From positions 186,001 through 250,000 of the forward strand of contig CAVQRC010000001.1 of the NCBI GenBank assembly GCA_963715045.1: a stretch of 64,000 nt of DNA, written 5' to 3'. The notes below the pieces were generated by a model. The model did no database searches. It had not been told where the DNA came from and was given only the letters and a program-made list of their open reading frames with translations. This DNA is from CAVQRC01 sp963715045 (GTDB lineage Bacteria > Planctomycetota > Planctomycetia > Pirellulales > Lacipirellulaceae). A program made the position numbers and the translations under genes. Shown in pieces: positions 53,922 to 63,056 of this stretch. Within the stretch, counting starts at the first letter, position 1; each line of letters opens with the position of its first letter.

Positions 53922-53983
53922 CCACGAAATACACGAAATACACGAAACAGAAAACCGTCCGCTTCTGGTCGTGTATTTCGTGG
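53922..53983. repeat. 15-bp inverted repeat built from the CACGAAATA unit, after clpC
   Basis: CCACGAAATACACGA (53922-53936) is the exact complement of TCGTGTATTTCGTGG (53969-53983). The loop is 32 bases. It follows the clpC stop by 22 bases and has no T-run. The left arm is part of a 9-base tandem repeat (CACGAAATA). Confidence 0.75.
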
Positions 53984-54240
53984 TACTTCTTAGCGGTCTT
54001 ACAAGCTCATCGCACACCTGCGAACGGTCACTCTAGATTCCGCTCGCCGGGTTCAGACTCCGTCCCCTCCTTTTCGTGTTTTTCGTGTATTTCGTGGTTC
54101 TCGTGGTACTTCTTAGCGGTCTTACAAGCTCATCGCACACCTGCGAACGGTCACTCTAGATTCCGCTCGCCGGGCTCAGACCCCGTCCCCTCCTTTTCGT
54201 GTTTTTCGTGTATTTCGTGGTTCTCGTGGTTCTCGTGGTA
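53981..54240. repeat. 123-bp tandem duplication of the 3' end of the AAA gene
   Basis: TGGTACTTCTTAGCGG begins at 53981 and again at 54104, a period of 123 bases; the two copies differ at only two visible positions. A third, partial start appears at 54236 after an extra 9-base unit. The duplicated segment contains the last codons and stop of the AAA gene on the minus strand, so its tail exists twice, once translated. Confidence 0.85.
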
Positions 54241-55926
54241 CTTCTCAGCGGGCTCGCCCCACTCGGCGCGGAAGCGATGCTTACAGACGCGGCAGCGTAC
54301 CTGTCGCAGCAGCAGCGACTGAGGCATGTTGCAAATCTTGCGGCACCCCGGACACCGGATCTGAAATCGCCGAGAAGCATCGTCGAGTTCCTCGAACACT
54401 TGATGGGGAATGTCTCGGGCGGTTTTCCGCGAGCGATTACCGGGTGCGAAAAAGGCGATGTCATCGGGTGTCAGTTCAGTCAGATCCTTTCGCGTCAGGT
54501 CGGTGATCGTTGCGACGCGATTAGCCAGACAGCGGATCGACTGCTCGAAGACGTTTCGGACCGTCCGGCCATTTCCGAAGTGTCGATCACGACGGGCATG
54601 CAGCCAGGCGAATCCCAGCATCAGCTTGACCCGCGTGAGCCTCGGAATCGCGTAATGATTCTGCTGGCACAGGTGGCCGAAAATCCGGCCCAGGTCGGCC
54701 GGGGCAAAGTCTTCGAATAACAGTTGGCGGCTGAATCGCGACGACAGCCCCGGATTGCTCGTCAGCAGCGCGTTGATCTCGTCGGGATAGCCGGCCAGGA
54801 TGACGACCAGCCGACGGCGATCGTCTTCCATCCGCTTCAGCAGCGTCTGGATCGCTTCACGGCCGAATGGATCGTCACCCTCCGCAGCAACCAGGCTGTA
54901 AGCTTCATCCACGAAGAGCACTCCGTCCAACGCGGAATCGATCACCCGGTTGGTCTTGGGACCGGTCTGGCCCGCGTATTCCGCCACGAGTCCCGAACGA
55001 TCCGTTTCCACCAGGTGACCCTTGGTGAGAATTCCCATCGCCGCGAACACTCGGGCGATGATTCGCGCGACGGTCGTCTTGCCCGTTCCCGGATTGCCGA
55101 CGAACACGGTGTGCAGGCTGAGCTCCGTTTGCGGTAGCCCGGCACGGGTTCGCGCTTGTTGGATCTTGAGGAAATTGACAAGCGTGCGAACTTCCTGCTT
55201 GATTCCATCCAGACCGATCAGCCCGTCCAACTCGCCAATCGCGTCAGCGAGCCTCTCCTCGGCGCTTGGCTCGTCCCGTGGTGCTTCGCTCCCAGGATGC
55301 CCGAGGTCGCATTCCCGCCTGATCCGATCGGCAGTTCGGGGGACACTCTCGATGGCCTGACTTCCTGCGGTCAATGCTTCATCGTGCTGCTGCGGTTCGT
55401 CGATCGGAATTGCTCGCAGATGGCTGCGAATCTCCCGCTCGATCCCTTCGACGTGGGCCATCTCGGCAGCGGTCGGATGCCCGTCGCATTTGGCGATGAT
55501 GTTTGCAACCCGCATGATGATCGTTTCCAGTTCCGAGATCCGATCGCGAAGGGGAGCGATTTGCTCGAATGGTCGAACCAGGTCGTACCACTTGAGGTTG
55601 AGAGACTTCTGCGAGATCTCCCGAGTGGCCTCGCGTAGCTCTTCAGGGCCGAGGCGGCGATCCCACAGGTGCGCGAAAAGTTCTTCTGCAAGACGCCGCT
55701 CGGGCTGACTCCATCTGCGATCTGCCTGGGTAATCGTCACGTAAATCTTGACCAGCAGGCCACGATGCAGGTCGGCCATCTTCTGGACGAATGCCTGCTG
55801 ATCTGCCGGCGACCCCTGCGGATGCACGTACCGACACGTCTTGCCGGCCGAAATGTACAGCCGCTCGCAGTCCTCCAGGGCGAGGCGAAACTCCTTCAGT
55901 AGGGTGGCGGAACGCGAGTGAGCCAT
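54151..55926 (-). CDS. CbbX/SpoVK-type AAA ATPase with C-terminal zinc ribbon
   Basis: This 591-residue protein starts 'MAHSRSATLLKEFRLALEDC' at 55926. A helical N-terminal domain (about 1-230) precedes a CbbX-like AAA domain: 'DGLIGLDGIKQEVRTLVNFLKI', Walker A 'GNPGTGKT', Walker B 'GVLFVDEAYSLV', and 'SRFSRQLLFEDF'. A CxxC-x(n)-CxxC zinc ribbon ('IRCPGCRKICNM..VRCRVCKHRF') follows. The last 28 residues ('HENHENHEIHEKHEKEG..') come from the 9-base repeat array and are probably not functional. The role is unknown; relatives remodel protein complexes. Confidence 0.82.
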   Translation of the reverse strand: MAHSRSATLLKEFRLALEDCERLYISAGKTCRYVHPQGSPADQQAFVQKMADLHRGLLVKIYVTITQADRRWSQPERRLAEELFAHLWDRRLGPEELREATREISQKSLNLKWYDLVRPFEQIAPLRDRISELETIIMRVANIIAKCDGHPTAAEMAHVEGIEREIRSHLRAIPIDEPQQHDEALTAGSQAIESVPRTADRIRRECDLGHPGSEAPRDEPSAEERLADAIGELDGLIGLDGIKQEVRTLVNFLKIQQARTRAGLPQTELSLHTVFVGNPGTGKTTVARIIARVFAAMGILTKGHLVETDRSGLVAEYAGQTGPKTNRVIDSALDGVLFVDEAYSLVAAEGDDPFGREAIQTLLKRMEDDRRRLVVILAGYPDEINALLTSNPGLSSRFSRQLLFEDFAPADLGRIFGHLCQQNHYAIPRLTRVKLMLGFAWLHARRDRHFGNGRTVRNVFEQSIRCLANRVATITDLTRKDLTELTPDDIAFFAPGNRSRKTARDIPHQVFEELDDASRRFQIRCPGCRKICNMPQSLLLRQVRCRVCKHRFRAEWGEPAEKYHENHENHEIHEKHEKEGTGSEPGERNLE

Positions 55927-56109
55927 GAATCCGTGGTGAGGAGGCGGGGCGAGGTGTGAGGGAGCAGGAGCTCGTGCTTCGCCCGATTTCCCAGCTACCC
56001 CAGTTTTTCTTTGTTTGCCTGGTTCGATAACAGGTTTAAGCCGCACGACCGGAAGGGTCGATCGTAGCGGAGGGGGAGAGTTATGCACTCATGATGAGCA
56101 GGCGTTGCG

Positions 56110-56985
56110 ATGTCCACTGCCGGGGAAAACACGATCGAGCGGCGAAATCTGCCAGTTCGTCTGCAGTTGTGGGTGGTTGACTCGATTGCGGGCATTGGTG
56201 CCGCGATTCTTCACTTTATCGAGCTCGTCGGGGGGTTCGTGCTGTTTTCCTGGCAGACCCTGTTCTGGACCTTCTCCCGGCTACCGCAGCGATCGACGCT
56301 GTTGCCGAGTTTTCACGAAATCGGCGTTCTCAGTTTACCAGTCGTGGCGCTGACCGGGACCTTTATCGGCATGGTCCTCGCGGTTCAGACGTATGCCCAG
56401 TTCCACGCGATCGGCTTTGAATCACGGCTGGGGGCGATCATCATCGTGTCCTTGTTCCGCGAACTGGGACCGGTACTGGCGGCCACGATGCTGGCCGGCC
56501 GCGTGGGGAGTGCGATGGCTGCCGAACTCGGGACGATGCGGGTGACCGAGCAGATCGACGCCCTCGTCAGCATGGGCACCAACCCGATCCAGTATCTCGT
56601 CGTGCCGCGGTTTCTTGCCTGCCTGTTGCTGATCCCCTCGCTGACACTGATGGCCGACTTCATGGGGGTCGTCGGCGGCTGGTTCTATTGCGTCGTGATC
56701 TACAAGATCGACTCGTTTCACTTCTGGAGCAATGCCCGCGACATCGTCATGCAATGGGACTTGTTCTACGGAGTCACCAAGAGCTTCTTCTTCGGCGCTT
56801 CGATCGCCTTGGTGAGCTGTCACCGCGGCTTCCACTGCGCGCCGGGTGCCGAAGGGGTGGGCCGTGCGGCAACCGCCTCGTTCGTGGCGTCTTTCGTCAT
56901 CATTCTGATCCTCGATCTCTCGTTGAGTATCCTCCTTGACCGCCTGTATTTCTCGATCTGGCCAGACACACCGAAACTGATTTAG
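56110..56985 (+). CDS. mlaE: MlaE-family ABC transporter permease
   Basis: This 291-residue permease belongs to the Mla/MCE lipid-transport system that moves phospholipids between membranes. It has about five helices. The conserved block 'FRELGPVLAATMLAGRVGSAMAAELGTMRVTEQIDAL' (motif, split here) and 'MGTNPIQYLVVPRFLACLL' are diagnostic. It is divergent from the AAA gene and heads an operon with the ATPase and MCE protein genes. Confidence 0.94.
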   Translation: MSTAGENTIERRNLPVRLQLWVVDSIAGIGAAILHFIELVGGFVLFSWQTLFWTFSRLPQRSTLLPSFHEIGVLSLPVVALTGTFIGMVLAVQTYAQFHAIGFESRLGAIIIVSLFRELGPVLAATMLAGRVGSAMAAELGTMRVTEQIDALVSMGTNPIQYLVVPRFLACLLLIPSLTLMADFMGVVGGWFYCVVIYKIDSFHFWSNARDIVMQWDLFYGVTKSFFFGASIALVSCHRGFHCAPGAEGVGRAATASFVASFVIILILDLSLSILLDRLYFSIWPDTPKLI

Positions 56986-57077
56986 CGGAACCAAGCGACT
57001 CTCCGGCGTCAGCCGTCGCAACGCGGCTCGCCCGCCGCAAGCTGCCGTTCAATCACCGACGAAGCGTTGAAGCAAGC

Positions 57078-57884
57078 GTGAACGTTACCGAGCCCATCAT
57101 CGAAATCAACCGTCTGGACGTCCGTTTCGGACGCCAGGAAGTGCTTCGTGATATCGATTTGTCGATCCCCCGCGGCCAGACGTTGGCCATTATCGGCGAG
57201 AGTGGAAGTGGCAAGACGGTGCTCATGAAATCGATCATCGGGTTGATTCGGCCGACGAGTGGCGAAGTCGTGTTTGATGGCCAGCGACTGCTCGAGCTTC
57301 CTCCCAGGAAGCTCATCGAACAGCGGACGAGGTTTGGGTTCGTCTTTCAGAACGCGGCCTTGTTCGACAGCATGACGGTTGCTCAAAACGTCGCGTTTCC
57401 GGTCCGCCAACACCGTAAAGTCGACGAGCAGGACCTCGAGAGAATGGTTGTCGCCCGACTCACGGAGGTCGGACTTCCGCGGAGCGTCCTGTCGAAGAAG
57501 CCGGTCGAGCTGTCAGGGGGCATGCGAAAACGGGTCGGTCTCGCCCGGGCGCTGATCATGAATCCCGAAGTCTTGCTCTACGATGAGCCCACGACCGGAC
57601 TGGATCCGATTGTCAGTGACGTGATCAATGAGTTGATTCTACGGACGCGGAGTAAGTACCCGGTCACGAGCATTGTCGTCACGCATGACATGAAGACCGC
57701 CCGCAAGGTCGCCGATCGGATCGTGATGGTGTACCCCCTCAGCCGGCTCAGAAAGGCGGAGCCGCAAATCGTGTACGACGGACCTGCCGACGAAATCGAC
57801 CAGGTCACGGACCGGCGGATCTCGCAGTTTGTGCGGGGTGAAGCGGGTGAACGACTCATGGAAACGACCGATTACGTCTCCTGA
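57078..57884 (+). CDS. mlaF: MlaF-type ABC transporter ATP-binding protein
   Basis: This 268-residue ATPase starts with GTG at 57078. It has Walker A 'GESGSGKT', signature 'LSGGMRKRVGLARAL' and Walker B 'VLLYDEPTTGLDP'. The last 50 residues match the tail of MlaF-like proteins. It lies 92 bases after the permease and 23 before the MCE gene, so one operon is likely. Confidence 0.95.
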   Translation: MNVTEPIIEINRLDVRFGRQEVLRDIDLSIPRGQTLAIIGESGSGKTVLMKSIIGLIRPTSGEVVFDGQRLLELPPRKLIEQRTRFGFVFQNAALFDSMTVAQNVAFPVRQHRKVDEQDLERMVVARLTEVGLPRSVLSKKPVELSGGMRKRVGLARALIMNPEVLLYDEPTTGLDPIVSDVINELILRTRSKYPVTSIVVTHDMKTARKVADRIVMVYPLSRLRKAEPQIVYDGPADEIDQVTDRRISQFVRGEAGERLMETTDYVS

Positions 57885-57907
57885 ACCGGAAGCGACTGGC
57901 AGCAGTT

Positions 57908-58981
57908 ATGAACGAACGCGTAGTGCAGTTTCGAGTGGGCGTGGTCGTGATCGCGACAATCCTGATCGTGCTGCTGTTGATCATGTTGATCAGCGGCGAC
58001 GAACTGTTCGATCTGTCCCAGAAGTACCCGGTGCGGATTCAGTTTTCGTCCGCACCAGGAGTGGCCCCGGGAACGCCCGTGCACAAGAACGGGGTGTTGA
58101 TCGGCCGTGTCACAGAGTTGCAGTTGAATGATGACGGGGTGAGCGTGGTGGCCAACATCAACGACGACGTAACCCTGAAGAATACGGATATGCCGCGGGT
58201 GACCAGTTCGTTGCTGCGGGGCGACGCCTCGATCGAGTTCGTACCCAACCGCCGCGACGGCGATGGCAGCCGGCTGGCCCCGGGAGCGGAGCTCAAAGGC
58301 GAAGTTCAGCCCGACCCGATCGAGTCATTTGCGAGCATGCAGGGGGATATCGGCACGACGGTCAAGGCCCTCGGCGACGCGGGCAACCAGGTGGCGGAAT
58401 TGGCCGACCGGGTCAACGGCATGCTCGGCGATGTCGACACCGCGCGGTTCGACGATCTGCTCCAGCGTACCGATGCGGCGATCACGTCCTTCACGCGTAC
58501 GATGGACAACGTCAACAGGATCATCGGCGACGAGGAGTTGCAGCGGCAATTGCGGGAGGGAATCTCCGGTCTGCCAGCGTTGATCGATGATTCCCGCCAG
58601 ACCATGGCCCGCGTGCAGGATGCCATCGACGAAGCTGAAGCAAACCTGCAGAATCTGCGGGGCCTGACCGATCCGCTCGGCGAACGCGGCGAACAGATTG
58701 CGTCGAGTCTCGAATCGGCCGCCGACAATCTCGACGCGCTACTCGCGCAGGCAGCCAAGTTTACGGCCGCGATCAACAATCAGGATGGGACGCTCGGACA
58801 GTTGCTCACCAAGCGGGATCTCTACGACAACGTCAATGCCGTCGTCTGCGACGTACAGCAACTCATTCGCCGGTTGCGACCCATCGTGGACGACGTCCGC
58901 ACCTTCACGGACAAAATCGCCCGACACCCTGAACGAATCGGTGCCCAGGGATTGATCAAAGAGTATCCGGGGTTGAAGTAA
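57908..58981 (+). CDS. mlaD: MCE-domain substrate-binding protein (MlaD-like)
   Basis: This 357-residue protein has one N-terminal membrane helix ('FRVGVVVIATILIVLLLIMLI') and a single MCE domain ('YPVRIQFSSAPGVAPGTPVHKNGVLIGRV' region, with 'VTSSLLRGDASIEFVPN'). A long coiled-coil-like helix follows. It is longer than E. coli MlaD (about 180). The lipid cargo is inferred from the family. Confidence 0.92.
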   Translation: MNERVVQFRVGVVVIATILIVLLLIMLISGDELFDLSQKYPVRIQFSSAPGVAPGTPVHKNGVLIGRVTELQLNDDGVSVVANINDDVTLKNTDMPRVTSSLLRGDASIEFVPNRRDGDGSRLAPGAELKGEVQPDPIESFASMQGDIGTTVKALGDAGNQVAELADRVNGMLGDVDTARFDDLLQRTDAAITSFTRTMDNVNRIIGDEELQRQLREGISGLPALIDDSRQTMARVQDAIDEAEANLQNLRGLTDPLGERGEQIASSLESAADNLDALLAQAAKFTAAINNQDGTLGQLLTKRDLYDNVNAVVCDVQQLIRRLRPIVDDVRTFTDKIARHPERIGAQGLIKEYPGLK

Positions 58982-58998
58982 CCCGGCACCTGGCGATC

Positions 58999-59594
58999 CT
59001 ACCTCGGCGGGGCAAAAATCGGGGCACTTCCCCCGGGCGGAAGCGACTCGGCGCCGGGCGGAGGCGTGTAGGGTGGCGGCAGTGGTCCGGCGTCGACCGG
59101 TTCCCCCCGGGTGGGAGCGTCACTCCGCCGGGCGAAGGGCTCAGCAACTGGGGATGGATTCCGCCGGTCACGGGGATTGGTCCGCCCGACCGCACTCCCT
59201 GCCGCAATTGCTCACCGCGGGCGACGAGCGATTCGTGGGGCACCAGCAGTTGCGGCTGCAGATTGAAGGAGACCGTCCGTTCATCGCGGATTTCGTTGGG
59301 ATTGACGACCTCGCTGAAGAAATCGAGGGGGGGAACTTCGTACCAGGGCGTGGGGATCGGCTGGTTGACGGTCAGCGTCTCGTACCCGTCCTTGACCAGG
59401 CGGATTTCTCGCGTCCCGTAGTAGATGTAATTGAGCGAGCAGGGAGTTTTTCCGACGAGCTGATTGTCGATATAGACCACCGCGCCGGGCGGATTGCTGC
59501 GAACCGTCAACCGTCGCCGGACGCAGCCTCCGGCCATGAGAAGCCCGACCAGCAGCAGCAATAACAGCCGCGAAGGGTGCGATACGAGCGGCAT
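58999..59594 (-). CDS. PEGA-domain lipoprotein, one apparent frame break
   Basis: The repaired product has about 198 residues. The signal peptide ends in a lipobox ('LLMAGGC'). A PEGA domain follows: 'RLTVRSNPPGAVVYIDNQLVGKTP' and 'YYGTREIRLVKDGYETL'. The C-terminus is proline-rich. The frame breaks in the C-run at 59103-59108: adding one base gives 'PPGGEPVDAGPLPPPYT..' with a stop at 58999-59001, whereas the uncorrected frame runs into the mlaD 3' end. It is probably an outer-membrane or periplasmic lipoprotein. Confidence 0.85.
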
Positions 59595-59880
59595 CACGAA
59601 TTTGCGAGGCGGTGGATCTGTGCGTAAAGAACGAAATGCGGTCGGGGACTATAGCAGCCGCCGGGGAGCGTGCCCAGGGAGATCTGAGGCCGACCTGCGG
59701 CTGGGTGCAGCACCTCAGTCGCGGACGTCGGGCCGCTTTCCGTTGGGAATTCGTCATGGGGAATTCCCTAGTCATTAGTCCTTGGTCATTCGAAGCTGGG
59801 CTGCTTCCGCGACACAAACAGGCCCGTCCCGCATCCCCTGCGGCTAGGAGCACCGCGAGACGGCGGATACCATAGACGGC
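59595..59880. other. Divergent intergenic region with a dispersed repeat
   Basis: This gap lies between the PEGA lipoprotein gene (minus) and the phosphatase gene (+). It contains 59742-59791, the element also found at 46083, and a following stretch to about 59845 that resembles 23330-23390 (GCTGGGCTGC..CGACACAAACAGGCCCG). Promoters of both genes must lie here. Confidence 0.6.
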
Positions 59881-61164
59881 ATGAACATCCAGTCGTCCAC
59901 CTGGAACGATTGCGTCCAGTACGCTGCTGTCACCGACGTCGGAATGCGGCGTTCGAACAATCAGGATTCGTTCGTCGTCGCGACGGCCGGCAGCCCCAGC
60001 CAGTGGCGCCGGCGGGGACACCTGTTCATCGTGGCCGACGGCATGGGCGCCCACGCGGCGGGAGAGCGGGCAAGCCAGCTGGCGGTCGACAACGTACCGC
60101 TGTCGTACAACAAGCTGACCCAGCTTCCGCCCCCGCTGGCAATTCGCAGGGCAGTTCTCGACGCCAATACGCTCATCCACGAGCGGGGGCAGAACAGTGT
60201 CGACTTTCACGGGATGGGTACGACGTGCAGTTCGCTGGTGGTCCTCCCCGAAGGCGCGTATGTTGCCCATGTCGGTGACAGTCGCGTGTACCGCCTCCGC
60301 GGAGACGTGCTCGAGCAGCTGACGTTTGATCACAGCCTCGTGTGGGAAATGGCAGCTGCCGGTCACATGAGTGAGAGAGACATTCCGCAATACGTGCCCA
60401 AGAATGTCATCACGCGATCGCTCGGTCCGCATCCAACGGTCCAGGTCGACCTCGAGGGGCCGCTGCCATTGCAGGAAGAGGATACCTTTCTGGTGTGCAG
60501 CGACGGTCTGACCGGACCGGTCAAGAGTGAAGAACTGGGGGCGATTCTGTATTGCCTTCCACCCGTCGAGGCCGCCGAAACAATGTGCGATCTGGCCAAT
60601 CTGCGGGGCGGCCCGGACAATATTACCGCACTGATCATCAAGGTGATCAACACGCCGACCGCTTCGACCTCGTCCCCGGTTGGCGACGACGATCGCGAAG
60701 AACGGTCGTCGAAGCCGGTTCCACCTCCGCTGTGGGCGGCGATGGCCCTGTCGATGGTGGCCACGATCGTCCTGTTTATACTCAGCCAGCCGGTTGCCGC
60801 CGCGGTCGCCGGATTCGCCTTTCTGGCGGCTGCCCTGTGGGCCGTGCTGACCCGCTTGACGGCGACCACCAACAGCACGGTGACCGCTGCGGAATACGGT
60901 CGCGCTCCGTATCGCCAGTTCGATTGTCGTCCCCGTAGCGAAATGTCGAACGCCCTCGCCGAGATCGGCAACCAATTATCCGATTCGGCACGCATGGTGA
61001 AGTGGAACGTCGACGCGACCTCCTTCGAAACGCATCGCAATCGTGCCGAGCAGGCAGCTCGAGATCTCGACTGGCAAACCGCCGTCGTCGAGCATTGCAC
61101 GGCGATTCGTGTCCTGATGCAGCGACTCCGCGAGAGCCGCGACGATTCGGGCGTGCTCAGCTAG
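59881..61164 (+). CDS. PP2C-type protein serine/threonine phosphatase, membrane-anchored
   Basis: This 427-residue protein has a PP2C phosphatase domain (about 1-260): 'DVGMRRSNNQDSF', 'FIVADGMGAHAAGERAS' (metal Asp), 'YVAHVGDSRVYRLR', 'LVCSDGLTGPV' and 'GGPDNITALIIKV'. Two membrane helices follow near 285-330, then a helical cytoplasmic part. It probably reverses Ser/Thr kinase signalling; no kinase gene is adjacent. Confidence 0.92.
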   Translation: MNIQSSTWNDCVQYAAVTDVGMRRSNNQDSFVVATAGSPSQWRRRGHLFIVADGMGAHAAGERASQLAVDNVPLSYNKLTQLPPPLAIRRAVLDANTLIHERGQNSVDFHGMGTTCSSLVVLPEGAYVAHVGDSRVYRLRGDVLEQLTFDHSLVWEMAAAGHMSERDIPQYVPKNVITRSLGPHPTVQVDLEGPLPLQEEDTFLVCSDGLTGPVKSEELGAILYCLPPVEAAETMCDLANLRGGPDNITALIIKVINTPTASTSSPVGDDDREERSSKPVPPPLWAAMALSMVATIVLFILSQPVAAAVAGFAFLAAALWAVLTRLTATTNSTVTAAEYGRAPYRQFDCRPRSEMSNALAEIGNQLSDSARMVKWNVDATSFETHRNRAEQAARDLDWQTAVVEHCTAIRVLMQRLRESRDDSGVLS

Positions 61165-61312
61165 CAACCCGCTTCTGCACCCGTTGCCATGCGTTCGACG
61201 CAAATTCCTGTTGTAGATGGATTCCCCGAAGCTGAGCACCCGGGACTCGTGTTCTCTCACCGGGAATGGCGCGGTACAGTACCGCGCCGCTCACTCCGCC
61301 ACCGATACGCCT

Positions 61313-62500
61313 GTGCGAATTCTCACGCGCCTGATCGTCGCCGACATGCTCAAAGTGCTCACGCTTGCGCTCTCGGGCATGACCGGGATCACGATCGTCG
61401 TGTTCGTCGCCCGCGAGGCACTCGATGAGGGTGTCGGCCCGGTGGCACTCCTGCGTCTGATCCCCTACCTGCTCCCGCAGGCGATGCAGTACGCCGTTCC
61501 GGGCACCGTGTTACTGTCGACCGTCATCGTTTATGGCCGGATGTCGGGGGCGAATGAAGTCGTCGCGATCAAATCGCTCGGCATCTCGCCGATGGCGATT
61601 CTGTGGCCGGTGATCATGCTGGCCACTGGCATCAGCCTGGCAACCGTCTGGCTCAACGACGTTGCCATGGCTTGGGGCCGTGCCGGAGTGCAGCAGGTCA
61701 TCATCGAGTCGCTCGAGGAAATCGCCTACGGCCGACTCCGCTCCCACGGTTCTTTTTCTGCCTCGGGGCTGGCGATCACCGTTCGGGGAGTCGAAGGCCA
61801 GGATCTGCTCGAACCGCGGCTCGTGCTGACGGAGACCGACAGTCGCCCCCGAATTCGCGTAACCGCTGAATCGGCCCGCCTGGTGTCGAATCCGGAGGAA
61901 GGGACGATTACCCTCCGGCTCGTGCATCCGCTGGCAAAGGTCGGCGACGAAATCACGCTCTTCTGGCCCGACGTTCATGAAGAGCCGATCGCCCTGGCCG
62001 ATTTCAGCCGCTCCGGCAACCGCCCGACCAGTCCCTCTCACATTCCGCTCGCTGACGTGCCGGCCGAGGTCAGCCGGCAGCAGTCTCTGATCGAACGAAC
62101 CAACGAAGAGATCGCCGCCGCGCTCGGTTTTCGGCTGATGTCGGGCGAATTCGACAAAGTGGCCGATGCCGCCTCGACCGTTCGCCGTCGCCAAATCGAG
62201 CAGGCGTGGAGAACCTTGTACCGCCTTCGCACCGAACCCCACCGGCGGTGGGTCAGCGGTTTCTGCTGCCTGGCGTTCGTCCTGGTCGGCGCGCCGACGG
62301 CGATTCTTCGTCGCCAGAGTGAATTCCTGGCGAGTTTCTTCGCCGTGTTCCTGCCAATTCTGCTGGCCTTCTATCCCTTGATGTATCTGGCCCTGGCGTG
62401 GTCCAAGGACGGTCGGGCGCCACCCGTCGCTCTGTGGACCGGCAACCTTGTGTTCGCTGCCTGGGGCATCCTGCTGATTCGCAAGGTTTTGCGGCGATGA
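61313..62500 (+). CDS. LptF/LptG-family (YjgP/YjgQ) permease
   Basis: This 395-residue protein has N- and C-terminal membrane helices around a periplasmic beta-jellyroll-like domain (about 145-250), as in LptF/G. The start is the GTG at 61313 ('VRILTRLIVADMLKVL'), which gives the expected start of the first helix. The conserved 'NEVVAIKSLGISPMAI' coupling helix is typical. LptFG move LPS from the inner membrane, which fits lpxB in the window. The partner subunit is not in the window. Confidence 0.85.
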   Translation: MRILTRLIVADMLKVLTLALSGMTGITIVVFVAREALDEGVGPVALLRLIPYLLPQAMQYAVPGTVLLSTVIVYGRMSGANEVVAIKSLGISPMAILWPVIMLATGISLATVWLNDVAMAWGRAGVQQVIIESLEEIAYGRLRSHGSFSASGLAITVRGVEGQDLLEPRLVLTETDSRPRIRVTAESARLVSNPEEGTITLRLVHPLAKVGDEITLFWPDVHEEPIALADFSRSGNRPTSPSHIPLADVPAEVSRQQSLIERTNEEIAAALGFRLMSGEFDKVADAASTVRRRQIEQAWRTLYRLRTEPHRRWVSGFCCLAFVLVGAPTAILRRQSEFLASFFAVFLPILLAFYPLMYLALAWSKDGRAPPVALWTGNLVFAAWGILLIRKVLRR

Positions 62501-63056
62501 CCACTCCCTCCAGCCGCCCCTGGTTGTTCTACAGATTTCCGCGAGTTGAGCCACAGCGACCTCAGCCCGGCCGACGACGTCGCAGCCTGATTCGGTCGCC
62601 AAACCGGTCGTATCGAAGGAAAGCCACAGAGAAAGACGAGGGCACAGAGAGAAATCGTCAACGGACCGCTGCTGCGATGCAGTCCGGTCCCCGTCCCGGT
62701 GCTCGGTGTCCTCGGCGACCTCTGTGGCTTCATCTCGACCTGTGGATCGCTGCGAAGGCCTGCTTAGGGGCGTCAGAAGGACGCGAGCGTTTACTTGTGT
62801 AGAACAACGAGCCAGCCGCCCCTGGCCGGCAGGTAGCCCACTTCGTCACCCGTCGGAGGTCGCTCAGGTCCGCGCGACTGCCAGCGGATCGCGCCGGCCG
62901 GCGACGGGACTTCGCTATTCCCCGCAGTTTCTCTTGCTGCATGTTCGGGATGGTTGGTAGGATCCGCCTCCCCAACCGAGGGGGGATTCCGCAGCACGCC
63001 GATCCGGACGCAGCTGGTAAAGAAGCTACACCCAGCAATCAATCAGGAACTCCCAC
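62501..63056. other. Intergenic; inverted repeat and one weak open frame
   Basis: About 555 bases. AAGCCACAGAG near 62620-62632 is inverted as CTCTGTGGCTT at 62721-62731, with a CACAGAG copy nearby. A minus-strand open frame at 62791-63042 has some third-position G/C bias in its last 50 codons, but no domain or RBS; I do not call it a gene. Confidence 0.45.

Noticed and set aside
62791..63042. Minus-strand open frame before the histidine kinase
   Set aside because: Some coding bias in the last 50 codons only; no RBS, domain or clear start.
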